64,000 nucleotides of DNA from Lophius americanus (GCA_037951165.1 JBBDHG010000112.1:4652501-4716500), one strand, 5' to 3'; counted from the first letter of the stretch, positions 36,585 to 47,980 are shown. Translations and numbers: made by a program. Notes: generated by a model from the letters alone, not told the origin.

Positions 36585-36628
36585 TAAATTATTATAATAA
36601 TAATATAATAATAATATTTTTTTAATTT
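36585..36628. repeat. (AAT)-rich low-complexity tract
   Basis: Irregular TAATAATAATA and T runs. Confidence 0.8.
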
Positions 36629-36962
36629 AAAAATTGAATTCTTTGCAGTGCAATCTCCGCACAAAATCATTCCACACGTGAATGAGCAAGATCTACTTGT
36701 GCGAATGTAATGTAAACTGCATAATTGTGACAATACAGCTTCTTATGTTTCTGAAATTTTATTTGCCATCGATATTTAGTAACTTCTGCTTCAGTGCTCC
36801 CTTGTTCATTATCTGTCACTTAGCTAATATTCATATTGTATTATTCTGGGTATAATATTTTGTGTTTTCTCTACATCTGTACAAACTTTAATTTATTTTT
36901 TCAAACACATAACCCTCTTGTCACTGTGATGGGTGAAAAACGGGAGAAAATATAGGCCTAAT

Positions 36963-37011
36963 GCAAACTTGTGGACAGGCATGTTGAAGACGTGCCTGTC
37001 CACAAGTTTGC
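36963..37011. repeat. Perfect hairpin, 19-bp arms, 11-nt loop
   Basis: GCAAACTTGTGGACAGGCA (36,963-36,981) and TGCCTGTCCACAAGTTTGC (36,993-37,011) are exact complements with an 11-nt loop. There are no mismatches and the GC content of the stem is moderate. It is not flanked by a recognised transposon. The perfection suggests a recent origin, or an RNA structure under selection. Confidence 0.92.
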
Positions 37012-38532
37012 CCACATGCACAGATTAGAAGAAAGACTTGATTCTACAGAATATTATTTTGTCTGACATTATCTGTTGATATGGTGGCCTGTCCTCATGT
37101 CGTTCAGAGACTGAAAGCCTGTTTACTACTGCTTTGCTATAACTTGATGTTTAACTGCGTAAGGGCCTTGTCACCGTGATTGAGTCATTGCCTCAGTTGC
37201 ATGGGGGCCATCTCTAATACCAGCATATTATATTGGTGTTTGTCAAACTGAAGGGCGTTGAATACTTCAATATTTTGTGAGGTAAAGCTCAATTTACATG
37301 TTAGCTATTAACTGAAGTGTTATTGTGTTAAATAACAGTAAAATACATTTAAAAATATCAAGGTTCATGAAATAAGTGATTTAACTGCATAGTTGAAGAC
37401 TTTCACAAGGCACTGCATATGCATCCCATTTTCATAGGGGTCGACCCCCCCCTAGAGCTCTGATCCTAGATCCCCCCTCAACTGCATTTTCTAACATTTG
37501 ATTCATTGTAGAGGAGATGGTTACTTCTTGGAGCTAGAGTCCTGCTGCCAGGTTATTAACCGACAAATTGCACAATGATCCAAATTCTTTTTAAATAAAA
37601 TCATGTCAGTACCACCAATACCACTCCCTCCCCCCATTTCCTCTCTATCCTCAACAATTTACCATATCGCATGCTAATATTAGGCCAATGTTATTACGTT
37701 TGGACCGATTCCTCTCGGAGGCCGGGATTCTGTCACAAGCACGCAGTGAAATTTGCTTGATGTATACATATTTATAAAGTGCTCCACTCACCTCAGGGTG
37801 TGTGGTGCATCCGTGGCGTATGGCCTACATGCTCGCTCAAGCATAAGGCCATGCAGCCTTTGCCTCCCTGGCGCTGCATCTTAGAGTTTGCCATTTATCT
37901 CAGATGAGTTTTAACAGTGCGCTGGAATAAAATTCATTGTTTACGGACAGAAGGTCACACAGTGGGAGTCTTGAGATATTTTTTATGCAGTACATGGATT
38001 AGAATCATCCACTGTGTTTCCCATTAAAGTTCAGAACATTTTGGTGAAGCTCTGAACTAACGCAACTTTACAGCAGTTCTACATTGAAACCACCTCTGCC
38101 AATTAATCTATTGATTTATATTCCGGCATTGATTGTCTAGGCATTGCTGTGTTATTGCTCAATGGAAATGTTTCTGCTCAATGGAAAAACTATTTGAGTT
38201 ATCAAGCTTAAAAACTCACACAGAGAAGAACAAACAAACCGCATCGATGGCATGATGAGGTAATAAGACTTTTTGAAGGTAGGGTGATGTATTTTTTTTA
38301 TAGGTCGATTCAGGAGCAAGTAGAAAACAATATAGGGCAGAGGGCTGGGATTGGAGGAGAAGGGAGCACAGGGCATTAATTATTTCTGATAGAACTGAAT
38401 TGAAAATGACAGAAAAATAAGCACCAAGAATATTAAATCACTTTGTTTCCTCTTGTTCAATTCTTTATTTCCCCCATGATCAGATTTTTGGATGCATTTT
38501 TTGACAACGCTTTAGGTAATTTTGAGTCAATG
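37012..38532. other. Non-coding sequence, part possibly conserved
   Basis: Unique sequence. A C run lies at 37,446-37,452. The stretch 37,700-37,990 (AAATTTGCTTGATGTATAC, GTTTGCCATTTATCTCAGATG) is repeat-free and enhancer-like in texture. No exon recognised. Confidence 0.35.
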
Positions 38533-38564
38533 ATACTTAAGGGATGTTAACATCCCTTAAGTAT
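38533..38564. repeat. Perfect 32-bp palindrome
   Basis: ATACTTAAGGGATGTT (38,533-38,548) is followed directly by its exact reverse complement AACATCCCTTAAGTAT (38,549-38,564), with no spacer. Such loop-free palindromes are unstable in bacteria and can extrude as cruciforms. Confidence 0.92.
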
Positions 38565-38789
38565 TTGCAGTTTGAATTCAGCAGCAGGCCTGATGGGAGA
38601 GAATACAGTTTCCACACGGTCTCCACTTTCGTGGATTCTTGTTATAACAAACAAAATATAACGTGTAATAGCTATTTGCAAGGAGGGGTCATTTTTTAAA
38701 TTCACATTTACAAAAAGTTGAGGGTAATTTTTTTTTTGACAGTTTCTAATGTTGCTGCAAATATAAACCAACAGATAATCCCTTATGCA

Positions 38790-38940
38790 TCACCTCTAAG
38801 AATTGTTTACAAGGCTAATTGCCCGACGTGTAATCAAATAAGTGTTGCATCACAGCTTAATTGGGCTTTTTTAAACCGTTAAATCCTGAGCCCCAATTTA
38901 TTTGGATGTAAGATGCCTCACCTGCTCAAACCCTGAGATG
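38790..38940. promoter_or_regulatory. Candidate conserved non-coding element
   Basis: Repeat-free stretch with GGCTAATTGCCCGACGTG, AGCTTAATTGGGC and TTATTTGGATG (clustered homeodomain-like ATTA cores plus a retained CpG). Function inferred from texture only. Confidence 0.35.
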
Positions 38941-39094
38941 TCACCATGTATAAAATGGCCATAAAAAGACACATCATACCTATATGTTTATAATAATATG
39001 ATCTGATATATTCCATGATGACATTCTGTCAACAAAGTCTACGTTTAGACGCCAAAGTAATTTGAGCAATTGTTGCATGAACCATGTAGTCTGT

Positions 39095-39300
39095 CAGAGT
39101 TTCACTATTTGTTCCCTGTAAATGGAGGCCAGCTTGTGACATGGCTGGTGCCAGCTGAAATCATCCACTGATTGACAGCAGTGGCATTTCACGGTTGTTA
39201 GCCATTCACTATGAGTGTTTCGTCTCAAGTTTGACCTATCGCCGCGTCCTTACTCCATGAGGTGTTTGAACAATTTTCTGGATGTTTCAAGTCATCTGTG
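39095..39300. promoter_or_regulatory. Candidate conserved non-coding element
   Basis: Repeat-free balanced sequence. It contains the near-dyad GACATGGCTGGTGCCAGC and GATTGACAGCAG (TGACAG is a MEIS/TGIF-type core). No coding potential. Confidence 0.3.
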
Positions 39301-39392
39301 ATTTTTGACATCAGCAATCATTTCTTTATATTTAGGTATATCTCCAAAAAGTATGGAACATAATGAAATTGTCATTGCTGCGCCGCTGCAGA

Positions 39393-39979
39393 TTAATAAT
39401 AATAATAATAATAAGACTCAATTGTATAGTACTTTTCAAAATAAATTCTTTGTTTTACCAAACGTGATAAAACAAAGAATTAGACAAAAAAGACACCGGT
39501 ATTGACAGAAAACAATCACAAATAACAAGATCCAATTGAGACTATCAAGGAAATGAGACTGTAGGTCTGGATTACTGAAAAGCACCTTGATGGACGTAGA
39601 TACACTGCTGTGGCGTGGACAAAGACCTCATTGAAATTGATAAAACGTGTTGCACGTGTCAAAGAGAGACATCAACTGTAAATAAACAGATTACTCTTAG
39701 ACTTTTGAAAGTTAGAAAGTGTAGTTGAGAGGTCTTGAAATGATTAAAATCAGCGGGACTAAGGCTACGCTTTTTAAGAAGACGGTACACTGCAGTGTAC
39801 TTGAAGGAGGAAGGAACAGCGGACAGGGATCTATTGATAATAGATGAAATAGAAAGACCAACACTTGTAAAAACCTCTTTTACAAAATTGTCAGGCATAG
39901 TGTCAATAGGACATCTGATAGATATATTAATTATATAGATTAATGAATAAGAAAAACAACATTGTAACAGTTCAGTCAT
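39393..39979 (-). mobile_element. LINE (L2-type) fragment with RT domain and TTA tail
   Basis: On the minus strand, 39,979-39,659 translates to a chain containing SIINRSLSAVPSSFKYTAV and LLKKRSLSPADFNHF. These correspond to the start of the reverse-transcriptase domain of fish L2-like LINEs (usual form: NIINSSLxxGxVPxxFKxAxVxPLLKKxxLDPxxxxNYRP). The sequence then jumps to a 3'-end-like AAAGTACTATACAATTGAG and a (TTA)n tail at 39,393-39,414. Most of ORF2 is therefore deleted. The expected YRP that follows is changed to FKT, and the copy is non-functional. Confidence 0.75.
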
Positions 39980-40021
39980 TAACCATCAAGCCCTTACAGA
40001 CATGTTGTCTGTAAAGTCTGG

Positions 40022-41000
40022 CTTAGAGATGCACCATTAATCGTTAAATCCAATAAAATTCTGATCTTGATTCATATACTGTATCTATGTAATATCATTT
40101 CCTAAGGAAGGATAATTTAGTGGCTACATCTGCAACCACAAAGCGGCAGAATTTGAAGAAGTGTTTTATTTTCAAATTATGTACTAACTTAATTTCTTTA
40201 ACCGGTGCCAGACTGTCGTCGCTTCTGTTGTTTAGTGCTCTGGGCAAATGATTGGACCCAGGAAGCAGAAGACTTTTATACGGGAAGTACCAACAGGCTG
40301 TACCATCAGGCTCAGCCAGTGGGGGGTTTGATTTGTTTAGTTGAGTTACTTTGTTAATTGTTTTTGGCTTTCATTTGTCGTTTGGACATTTGGATTTGAT
40401 TTTGTGTGTTGGTTGTGTTAATGATAGAACAGACTAAGTTATGTTTATTTGTGTAGTTAATTAAAAGGTTAGTTTTTGTTTGACTTATATTTTATGCATT
40501 TGGTTTGACCAGCTTCCTTAATTTATACACCTGCATTCCATCTTTGTCAGGTCAGCTGTTCTTTGTTTGGTAATTTTTTCCTAGAGAGTTCCATTGTTTT
40601 AATTATATTGCTTAAATTTCTTATTTACAAAATCTTGAGTTTAGTTCTGTTTATTTGACCTCTTTTATGGGCCCAGAACTATATTGGTAATTCTAATAAA
40701 CTTTCCTAATTTTGGGTTAAAATAAAACCTTTCCGTTCATAATCCACCTGTGAACCTTCGCGCCTGCCTTTTCTGTCCCTAACAGATAAAAAGAATTCTG
40801 CAGCATTTTATGCAAAATATCACCTGCTTTAAAAAATGGGACTCTTGCTTTCTCCATCGACACGTGGATGAATGCTGACTAAGATCATGAGCAACACAAA
40901 CTGAAACTAACAATGAGAGCCACAGAGAGAGAAACAATGTGTGAAGACAAAACACATTGCAATTTGATTAAGCTGAACGATACTTCGTGTGATGGTTCTA
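40022..41000 (+). mobile_element. Possible hAT-like transposon remnant, interrupted
   Basis: TTAGAGATGCACCATTAATC near 40,023 resembles the left end of hAT-superfamily elements (GGGCTGCACGATTAATCG type). After an inserted LTR-like piece, sequence near 40,845-40,880 reads LAFSIDTWMNAD, similar to the hAT transposase motif around LTTDxWTS. Both resemblances are short and degenerate, so the assignment is tentative. Confidence 0.3.
40297..40785 (+). mobile_element. Possible solo LTR of a retrotransposon
   Basis: The stretch has LTR-like order: a T/G-rich body, an AATAAA-type signal (AAAATAAAACC at about 40,729), then about 50 bases ending TTTTCTGTCCCTAACAG. The pentamer AACAG lies just left (40,292-40,296) and at the right end (40,781-40,785), which would suit a 5-bp target duplication, but the ends are not the usual TG...CA. 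ATTGGACCCAGGAAGCAG just to the left recalls sequence next to fish LTRs. No gag or pol is present. Confidence 0.3.
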
Positions 41001-42779
41001 CAGCACTGTCATTATCTTTGCTACATTTTGCACCATCTTATATTTGGTTTGCTTTGTTGAACCTCCATCAGGTAGATGAGTGCAACAAAAAATATATATA
41101 AAAAAAAAATCATGGAGAGAACAGTGATCTTAATTCTAAGCCAACAGAGTTCTTATTCTCATTTTATCTAGAAGTGACCAGCCCTGGCTCAGTCCCAACC
41201 ATCTTGGCTCTGTGTGGTTGTAGAGTATTGAGCATGAATGGTAACTGCATTTTTTAAGTCACGTAAGCTTACCCTTCATTCAGTGAGTTAAGGTTCTGCG
41301 TGTTGACATGTCATTTATGAAGAGTATGGGAACAATTCTTTTGGCTGCATTGCTCCACTTTATCACTTGCTGGCAATACATCTGTGATTCATATTTTGGG
41401 TTACCTAATTCCAGATTAATTGCGCCTCAGATCTCCTGTACATGCATTACAACATAACTAGGTGCTGCCAATTATTTTTGATGCATTGCATGTTATGAGG
41501 AAGTGGTTGATTCTTCCTGCGGTGCAAAATAGTATATTAAGACACATCCATACAGCTCTGGTCATTAATGCTTGACATAAAAAGTTCAGCCACAGGATGG
41601 AAAGGAATGTATGAAGTGAAAGAACTAGGAATTTATTTAAGTTAGCTTCATTTCATTAAGATACGAACAGGATTTTCCAGATAACACCAACAACACTTGC
41701 ATCATTTATATCACAGACCATGAAATAGTAAGAATCCTTTATATTTTAAAAGTGCACAGCCAACTCTCCAAAAGGCTTAGACCACAGTAATAGCATAAGC
41801 CACAGAGCCGGGTGACCCCAAGCCTTCAGTCAGAATTAGAGGATGAATATCATCTTTTCACTCTAAGGAGCCAAAAATAAGTTAAACATTAAAAAAATAT
41901 TTCTGTGGTCAGTTTTGATTATTTGTCAAACACGTCTTGGTGAAACCTTTTTCTTTCTTAATTTTTTTTTTTCAATTACAGAGGGAGCATTCACACGGAG
42001 CTTTGTACATACTGTCTGTTCACAGATGTAAAAATACACACACAAAATAAGTATGGCTATTTTTATTTTCCTCGAAAGCAGGGATAGATATCGAGGAATA
42101 TTTATCACTGAATGACATATTTGGAGATTAGCATATCAAGATCTTAGAAAATGTACTTTTACTTAATAAAAGTCATTAATTACTTAATTTGCTTGCAGTG
42201 CAGCATTCGATGGGCGGAGCCTGCTTTTTAAACGTCAATATCACTCTGTAATTGTGGGAGGCCAGAATAGCTACGTAGTTTAAAATCTGCTCAACTGTGC
42301 AGTTCCTAATTTATAGCACATATGTACATTTACTGTGCACATTCACACATGCAGTGTCTCCAATTATCCAAGTTCAGCCGGCAAGGATTTTTATTTCTTC
42401 TTTTTTTTCTCCATATGACTGCACGTAAACTTGTGGTTTTTGCCAAGTTTTGGTCAAAATGATTTCTTAAAATACATGCAGCTAGATCTTATCTTATTTC
42501 AGTGTGGGCGCATATGTGTAGTTGTCCTACTCCAGCACTCCTTGAAAGATTAACCTATTACTCTTTATTTGGAACTAATACCTGTTTCCCGTCAAAAGAG
42601 GTGTGATACACCGTATGTGAAACATAAAAAGAAGACAAGACAAACGAAGATGAAGAAATAGGAAGTAATTTTGACGAGAGGTGTAGTGGTCTGTGTTCCT
42701 TGTGCTCCAGCCAGCCCAGAGCCTTAAGAGTTCATAGAACCAAACACAGAGCAGAATCAACACTGAAGATGGGTCGTAT
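41001..42779. other. Non-coding sequence, no gene seen
   Basis: AT-rich unique sequence. The minus-strand frame at 42,575-42,763 has no recognised product. Confidence 0.4.
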
Positions 42780-43040
42780 TAGATGCTGGTGTGTTGGGCC
42801 AGGATCGTGCAGCTAGATCCCCACAAGTGAACAGGGCCCCCTCCCCTTGCCGCCGGAACATCTGGTACGCAGAGCCCATAGCGATGCAGGGTCCCAGGCA
42901 CAATGATAAAGCCCAGGGCCCAGGAAAGGCACTGACCAGTGCCAATGGAGCACACGGGCATACCGCTGGGGGAATGGGGCAGCAGGATGGTGCAGTTTTT
43001 TCCTTCCGAGCAGAGATGATGCCGCACCAGCTGGGGAAAG
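42780..43040 (-). other. GC-rich island with open frames on both strands, unassigned
   Basis: A GC-rich patch in AT-rich surroundings. On the minus strand it follows TTCTTTCCCCAG (acceptor-like, ending 43,033). Two minus frames stay open: one reading CSEGKNCTILLPHSPSGMP and on, the other SCCPIPPAVCPCAPLALV and on. One plus-strand frame is also open for about 115 codons. No family is recognised, no donor follows before the stop, and CpGs are sparse. A decayed processed copy, an unusual exon or a fluke are all possible. Confidence 0.25.
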
Positions 43041-44550
43041 AATTGTCTAGCCTCACTCTCCTAAATGCATCCATGTCCACTCACCGTCCCCAAAGTTCCA
43101 GTTTCCCTTTGAACGCAGAAACTTTACTTGAAGGCAGTTAACATTTTCCCTTGAAGTGACAAATTGAGTTCAGCTGGTTAGCGTGTGAGGACAACTAATG
43201 ACTCCGCATGAATGTCTGTGCAAGACGGTGTTCGGTTATTATGGGATTATACTGAGAGACTGTTACAAGCTCAACTTCTGCTGGAGTAATAATCCTAAAA
43301 CTGCTTGTTTTTTGTTGTTCATTTTCCTGAACCGTATTGCAGAACGGTACCGGTCCACCGGCGAGAAGCAAATGCTTTGCGGCCTGCTGTTGGTCTGTAG
43401 GCCAGTGGTTACAGACAACAGCAAACCCTGGCTAGGCTTTATACTAACCTAACCCTGAGAGGAAAAGTGTTTCTACAGTATTTACCATATATGGTATTTA
43501 ATAAGTATGTGCAGTTTTATGTACACTGTATTCTACTTCATACACACTTATATACAGTACATTCAAAAAACCTCTACAGTGAAAAAGTGTCTAATTCTAT
43601 TTCCTCAGTGATATATTTCTCTTTCTCGCTCTCTGTCTTTCTTTTTTCAGTCCGTGTCATGTTTCTGAGGTAGTTTTGGTTCCTGTAGAACATTTAATGG
43701 AGTGTGTCTTTGTTACGCTTGGGGAGTGGACTCCCTGCTGTTAATGCATCGAAAGCCGAGCGGCTGGGCAGGCACAGACATCCACCACCTCTCACCAGGT
43801 GACTGACTGAACAAACTCCATCCTGCGAGTAATAATACAGAATCACTGTCTCTGTGGGTGCTGGGTTTGCAGAATGGTGGAATTTGTAATGGAATTTCAT
43901 GTGAGGTATCGCATTTCTAATCTGAAGAGCTTAAATGTCCTATTTTCTCACTCCATGCCAGCTACACTACTGCTGTACTACTTTGGCTGTCTCTCTGGCA
44001 AAACTGCTCAGAAATATCCGTGTTGCCCTCTTTGTGCTAATAGGGGTTTATAGACCCTTAAAACCCTTTTGAAATATATTAAAGGTTTAAAAGGTACTTA
44101 CTTTTATAACTTGGGTGATGGCTGATTTGAGGAGAGGTAAATTAAGCAAATGTAAGAAAATCATCCTGATAATGTAAGTGGTGGAATTAATTCATTGTGT
44201 TTGTGTGGAGTATAATCATCCCAAGGACCAGGAATCTCTTAAACTGCTGTTGAAGCTCTGACAACATTAAAAGGACATATGCGTCAGTATAACAAACGTA
44301 CACACTGGCTCAGCTCTTTAATCTCACTTGAGACAATCAATTGAAACACAGCAAAAAAGAAACAAATGGTATACAGTGATATATCTATCATGTGTACCAA
44401 ACATCCACACCAGCTCAGCTCTTGACCCAGTGAAACTAGGTCTACGCTGTCGTCCCCACAAACAAGGTTAAGTATCCCCGGAAAGCCCCTGTGTTGTACT
44501 AACAATCCCCCCATTAAAATTGTTGAATTAAATGGTGACGTTATGTCCAA
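43041..44550. other. Non-coding sequence, no gene seen
   Basis: Unique sequence. ACGGTACCGGTCCACCGG near 43,344-43,361 is reminiscent of a sequence found in some hAT ends but is too short to call. No exon recognised. Confidence 0.35.
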
Positions 44551-44900
44551 AGAAGCTCCCCTAGTGAGTGAAATTTAAACTATGAGAGTAAAATATGATA
44601 AAAGTAAAAAAATAAATAGATATCCTCGAGTCAACTCCTGAAATTTGGTGAATATGAATCAACAGAAGGTCGATAATATTGTATACATATTAGCCAAGTT
44701 TTACTTTTATGATACATATTACACATTACTCAGTAGGGTGCGCTTTTTTTCCCTTTTTTTTTTTACAAAAAATTTTTTTTTTAACAAAACCAATGGTCCG
44801 ATTTAGTCTAAATGTTCTTCATAGTAAGTGCCTCAAGGATGTGTAACTTGTTCTTGGACTTTTTTCATATTTCACTCACCAGGGGGACTTTTTTTGCCAT
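44551..44900. repeat. AT-rich dispersed repeat with CTCF-like motifs (copy 2, multiple units)
   Basis: Contains an inverted unit (AGCTCCCCTAGTGAGTG at 44,554-44,570) and forward units TCAGTAGGGTGCGC at 44,730 and CACCAGGGGGACT at 44,877-44,889. They are separated by AAATTTGGTGAATATGAATC and CCGATTTAGTCTAAATG segments that recur at 52.1-52.3 kb. The units lie head to head and head to tail. This is a degenerate tandem or composite repeat rather than a gene. Confidence 0.55.
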
Positions 44901-45234
44901 ATGTTCAATTATGTCCAAATTTGCTCAGATGAGTCCACACAAGGAGATTGATCCTTTATGTGTATTATCTCATTATAATAGTACATATTTTAAATATTAG
45001 AGGAACCTTTTTGTGGAAAAAACAGTTTCTTGGAGGGGATTGGAGATTGCAGAATAAGCGTGGTTTTAATTGTAATACAATTGGCCCTGCTACAATAACA
45101 CAGGTGTACACATAAAAGCTACAATATCAACACAAGACATAGGCTGTGTATAAAAGCACATACTTCCATACGCAATCTAATCAGTTAGATTGTTTATATG
45201 TGTTCATGCTAAAAAGCTCATTCATTTAGCTTTT
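44901..45234. other. Non-coding sequence, no gene seen
   Basis: Unique AT-rich sequence, with the small inverted repeat CAATCTAA/TTAGATTG near 45,174-45,193. Confidence 0.4.
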
Positions 45235-45800
45235 GGTTTATAATGTCGTAGACAGTTCCCATTAATAGACTATAACAAAAGCGGTAAATGGGGCGGCTTT
45301 AGCCTCTCTGGCTAATTTCCAGCTGTAGTTCCTAGCCAGCTGGCAGTTGGCACCCTCAAAATAAATACATCATATCATAATAAATTATTGAAAAAGAAAG
45401 AGAGGAGACAATAAGGCAGTGAAGTGAAGTGAAATTTAAAGTAAACAGCAGAATTGGTTAAGGCATTTAGAAGGTCGCCTCTTGTGGTGCTTCTGGTGGT
45501 CTTAATGGTATTGTTAAGGTGAATTATCATTGAATTCAAACGTGGAGGAACAGCATTATCTAAAATTTGGAAGACTAAGCATATATTTCTGTGTTTTATT
45601 ACATCTTTCCAGCTCAAACGTTTATGATTATTTAAGACGATGCAATGATAGGAGCTGTTTGAAACTTTGAGGGTTTGCTTGTAAAGGTTTGCAAATGGCT
45701 CTAGTAACGAACTGGTAGTTTGTCCCCAACCTGTGAGACAGTATGTCGGATGTGACATTATCCCCACATTCATATATAATTTGACAGCAGTAAAGGTCAT
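45235..45800 (-). mobile_element. LINE (L2/Rex-type) ORF2 C-terminus and 3' UTR
   Basis: The minus-strand frame 45,800-45,375 (141 codons) includes TYCLTGWGQT, SLLEPFANLYKQTLKV, HKRLSWKDVIKHRNICLVF and ILDNAVPPRLNSMI. These match, in order, the post-reverse-transcriptase region of fish LINE ORF2 proteins (usual: LTYCLxVWGxT...LxxLYxxALK...NLRLVFKxLHNLAPPPL). Downstream, TACAGCTGGAAATTAGCC and CGCCCCATTTACC match the usual 3' UTR of the same LINE group. It is 5'-truncated, lacking endonuclease and RT catalytic parts. The long open frame suggests a younger insertion than the other LINE pieces here. Confidence 0.8.
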
Positions 45801-47963
45801 AGTATTACATATATTTCACCAAGTACTATATACCACACTAAGTACCCGGATGGCATACTCAAAATGGATGAAAAGTTCTGTTACGAATGATTGAAACTTC
45901 TCTCCTTCCACGGTTGTCATCTTGGCTACATAAAGGGAGGGGAGTGTGAAAGACTTTTCAAGCTTTAGAAAAGGCAAGCAGAAGAAAGCAGGGGTATATA
46001 CTAAAAAGTAATTTCCATTTTACACAAAATAGGGAGAACATTGAATCATTAATGTGGTATACGAACAGAAGTAGGCGCATGAGGATTGAGACAATATTTA
46101 GATTTGATGGCTTTGGAAAGCTACTTATTTGGTCATTTACATGTGCAGGAAAGTTGAACAGCTCAGCTGCAAACAAGCAATAAAAATATAATAAAGATTT
46201 AGCAAGCAGAAAAAGTAGAGAACACACCTTACAGTCAGAGGAAAGAGTCATAAAACTCAATTCTGGAAGAACTCGTTAACACTTCATGCTGCTCGTAGCA
46301 AACACTGTTTGACCATTCATGCTATCCTTCACACAGTACAGTCATCAAAACGTTTTATGGTGGTTCCACCGGGTGTATGTGGACGGATGCCAAAAAATTT
46401 AAGATTGTGCTTCAGGAAGATTATCAATAGTAAGAAAACAACAAGATTTCTTGGGCGGAAGCCAAGCCTTGTTATAACTTAACGGGAACATCAAATGTAA
46501 GTCTTTGCATGTTGGGTGAGGCTCCAGCCACAGTAACTCTATGGAATTTATTTATAGTCTAAACCAGCTTTCCAGCCAGGCTGGGTTGCGCCTAGAGTTT
46601 CCAGATGTTTAATTGAAGCCCCATCAGCTCCCAAGTTTTCATTTGAGTCGACACTTTCAGGCAGAGGGAGGGAGTTAAGAGACAAAAAAACTGCCTATGC
46701 ACGAAGACTCTATCAAAGCAGTCATTCAAGATGTAGCACAATGCCTCTGGGATGATCGCTGTCTGAATTCAATGGAGGTACATTCTCTGAAAATGTACAG
46801 CCTAATTCCAATCCTGTCCCCTTAGCCAACTTTTCAGAGCTCAGAGCTGATCTGACGTAGCTGATGTTAAATGGCTGGACAGATATGGGAGAACAAAACC
46901 AGTTAACCATGTAGCTAAAAAAAACCAATGGATTTTTGCTCATCCGAACTCAAACCCCTGCACAGCAACTAGAAGTCAACAAGGCTCAAGGGAGAAGGTA
47001 CTATGGATGCATGTGGATGTGGGCCCACAGTACCTTTGTGTAACGTTGGCAGGGGGAAGTTGTCCTCAAGCTATGAGCAAAACCACTCTTGCCTTTCCTT
47101 TGAGATGCTGCCTGTTGTTTCTGGCTATTTGTGTGAGAAGGGGAGTATGCTAGTGACTCAGGCAGACAGTTGTAATTAAGGACAGCTTCTCAGCCGGATG
47201 AGCAGCAGGAGATAATACGGATGTGTACAAACTACCCCCTGCACACACACACACCTATAGCATGGACAACTTATGTGACACACAAGGTTTGTAGTCATTC
47301 ACAGAGGCATGTGCACAAGATGAAAGCCTCTGAAAATCTCTGTAATGAATCGAACAACTAGGACACTACTCATTAGAAATGCATTTGTGTGCGTGAGGGA
47401 GAGGGATTTATTATTTTCAGTCTCTCAATTCTGGCACTAGTCGACTTAATAAGGGAGATATTTGAATGTTTTCAGCACAGGAAAACTGTTAGTCAGAATG
47501 GGTGCACACCTAAACCTGATGATAAAAATTTGCTTAAATTGACTATGATTTCTTCATTCTTTTTAATTGCAGTTGCATATAATGATGAAGAGAACGTAGA
47601 ATTTTCTTTTAATAATCAGTGCATTTCTGTCCTTTTGTGTCAGAGGAAAAAAATGGATTGGTAGTGTAAAAATTAATTAACTTAAACCAAAACGACAGTA
47701 TTCATATTTGACTGCATTTCAATCTCAGCACTTGTCTATTTTATTTAACAAACAGGTAAGAGTGTAACATTTTGTAACGCTGGCATAAACAACGGTGGAC
47801 GTCTGGGGGCAAACATTCTGCAACTCAAGAAAACACATGCAAATAGAAAAAACACAAGCAAATTAAGAAAAACAACTTTATTAATTTGACAACACATAAT
47901 AATGGTAATAGCAATAGTTGCGCCACAACACATTGGAAGGATTTAAGAAGGGAGCTTAAAAGA
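45801..47963. other. Non-coding sequence, no gene seen
   Basis: Unique sequence. 46,560-46,660 and 47,180-47,225 are balanced and might be constrained. (CA)6 lies at about 47,243-47,254. No exon recognised. Confidence 0.4.
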
Positions 47964-47980
47964 GGTGCGTCCCGGACGCA
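47964..47980. repeat. 17-bp palindrome GTGCGTCC-C-GGACGCAC
   Basis: Perfect dyad around one central base. The CGTCCCGGA part recurs in the inverted repeat at 48,068-48,336, so the two may be related parts of one element. Confidence 0.85.

Larger units (their letters stand above)
33601..36962. other. Non-coding sequence, no gene seen
   Basis: Mostly unique AT-rich DNA. It includes a short (CA)8 at 33,903-33,919, a hairpin at 35,373 and an AT run at 36,590-36,626 (all minor). No exon or transposon was recognised. Confidence 0.4.

Noticed and set aside
40845..41101. Intact hAT transposase exon
   Set aside because: Only a short resemblance, with a stop right after the motif; kept as a low-confidence remnant only.
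43344..43361. hAT end based on CGGTACCGGTCC
   Set aside because: The match is short and no partner end or transposase piece was found nearby.
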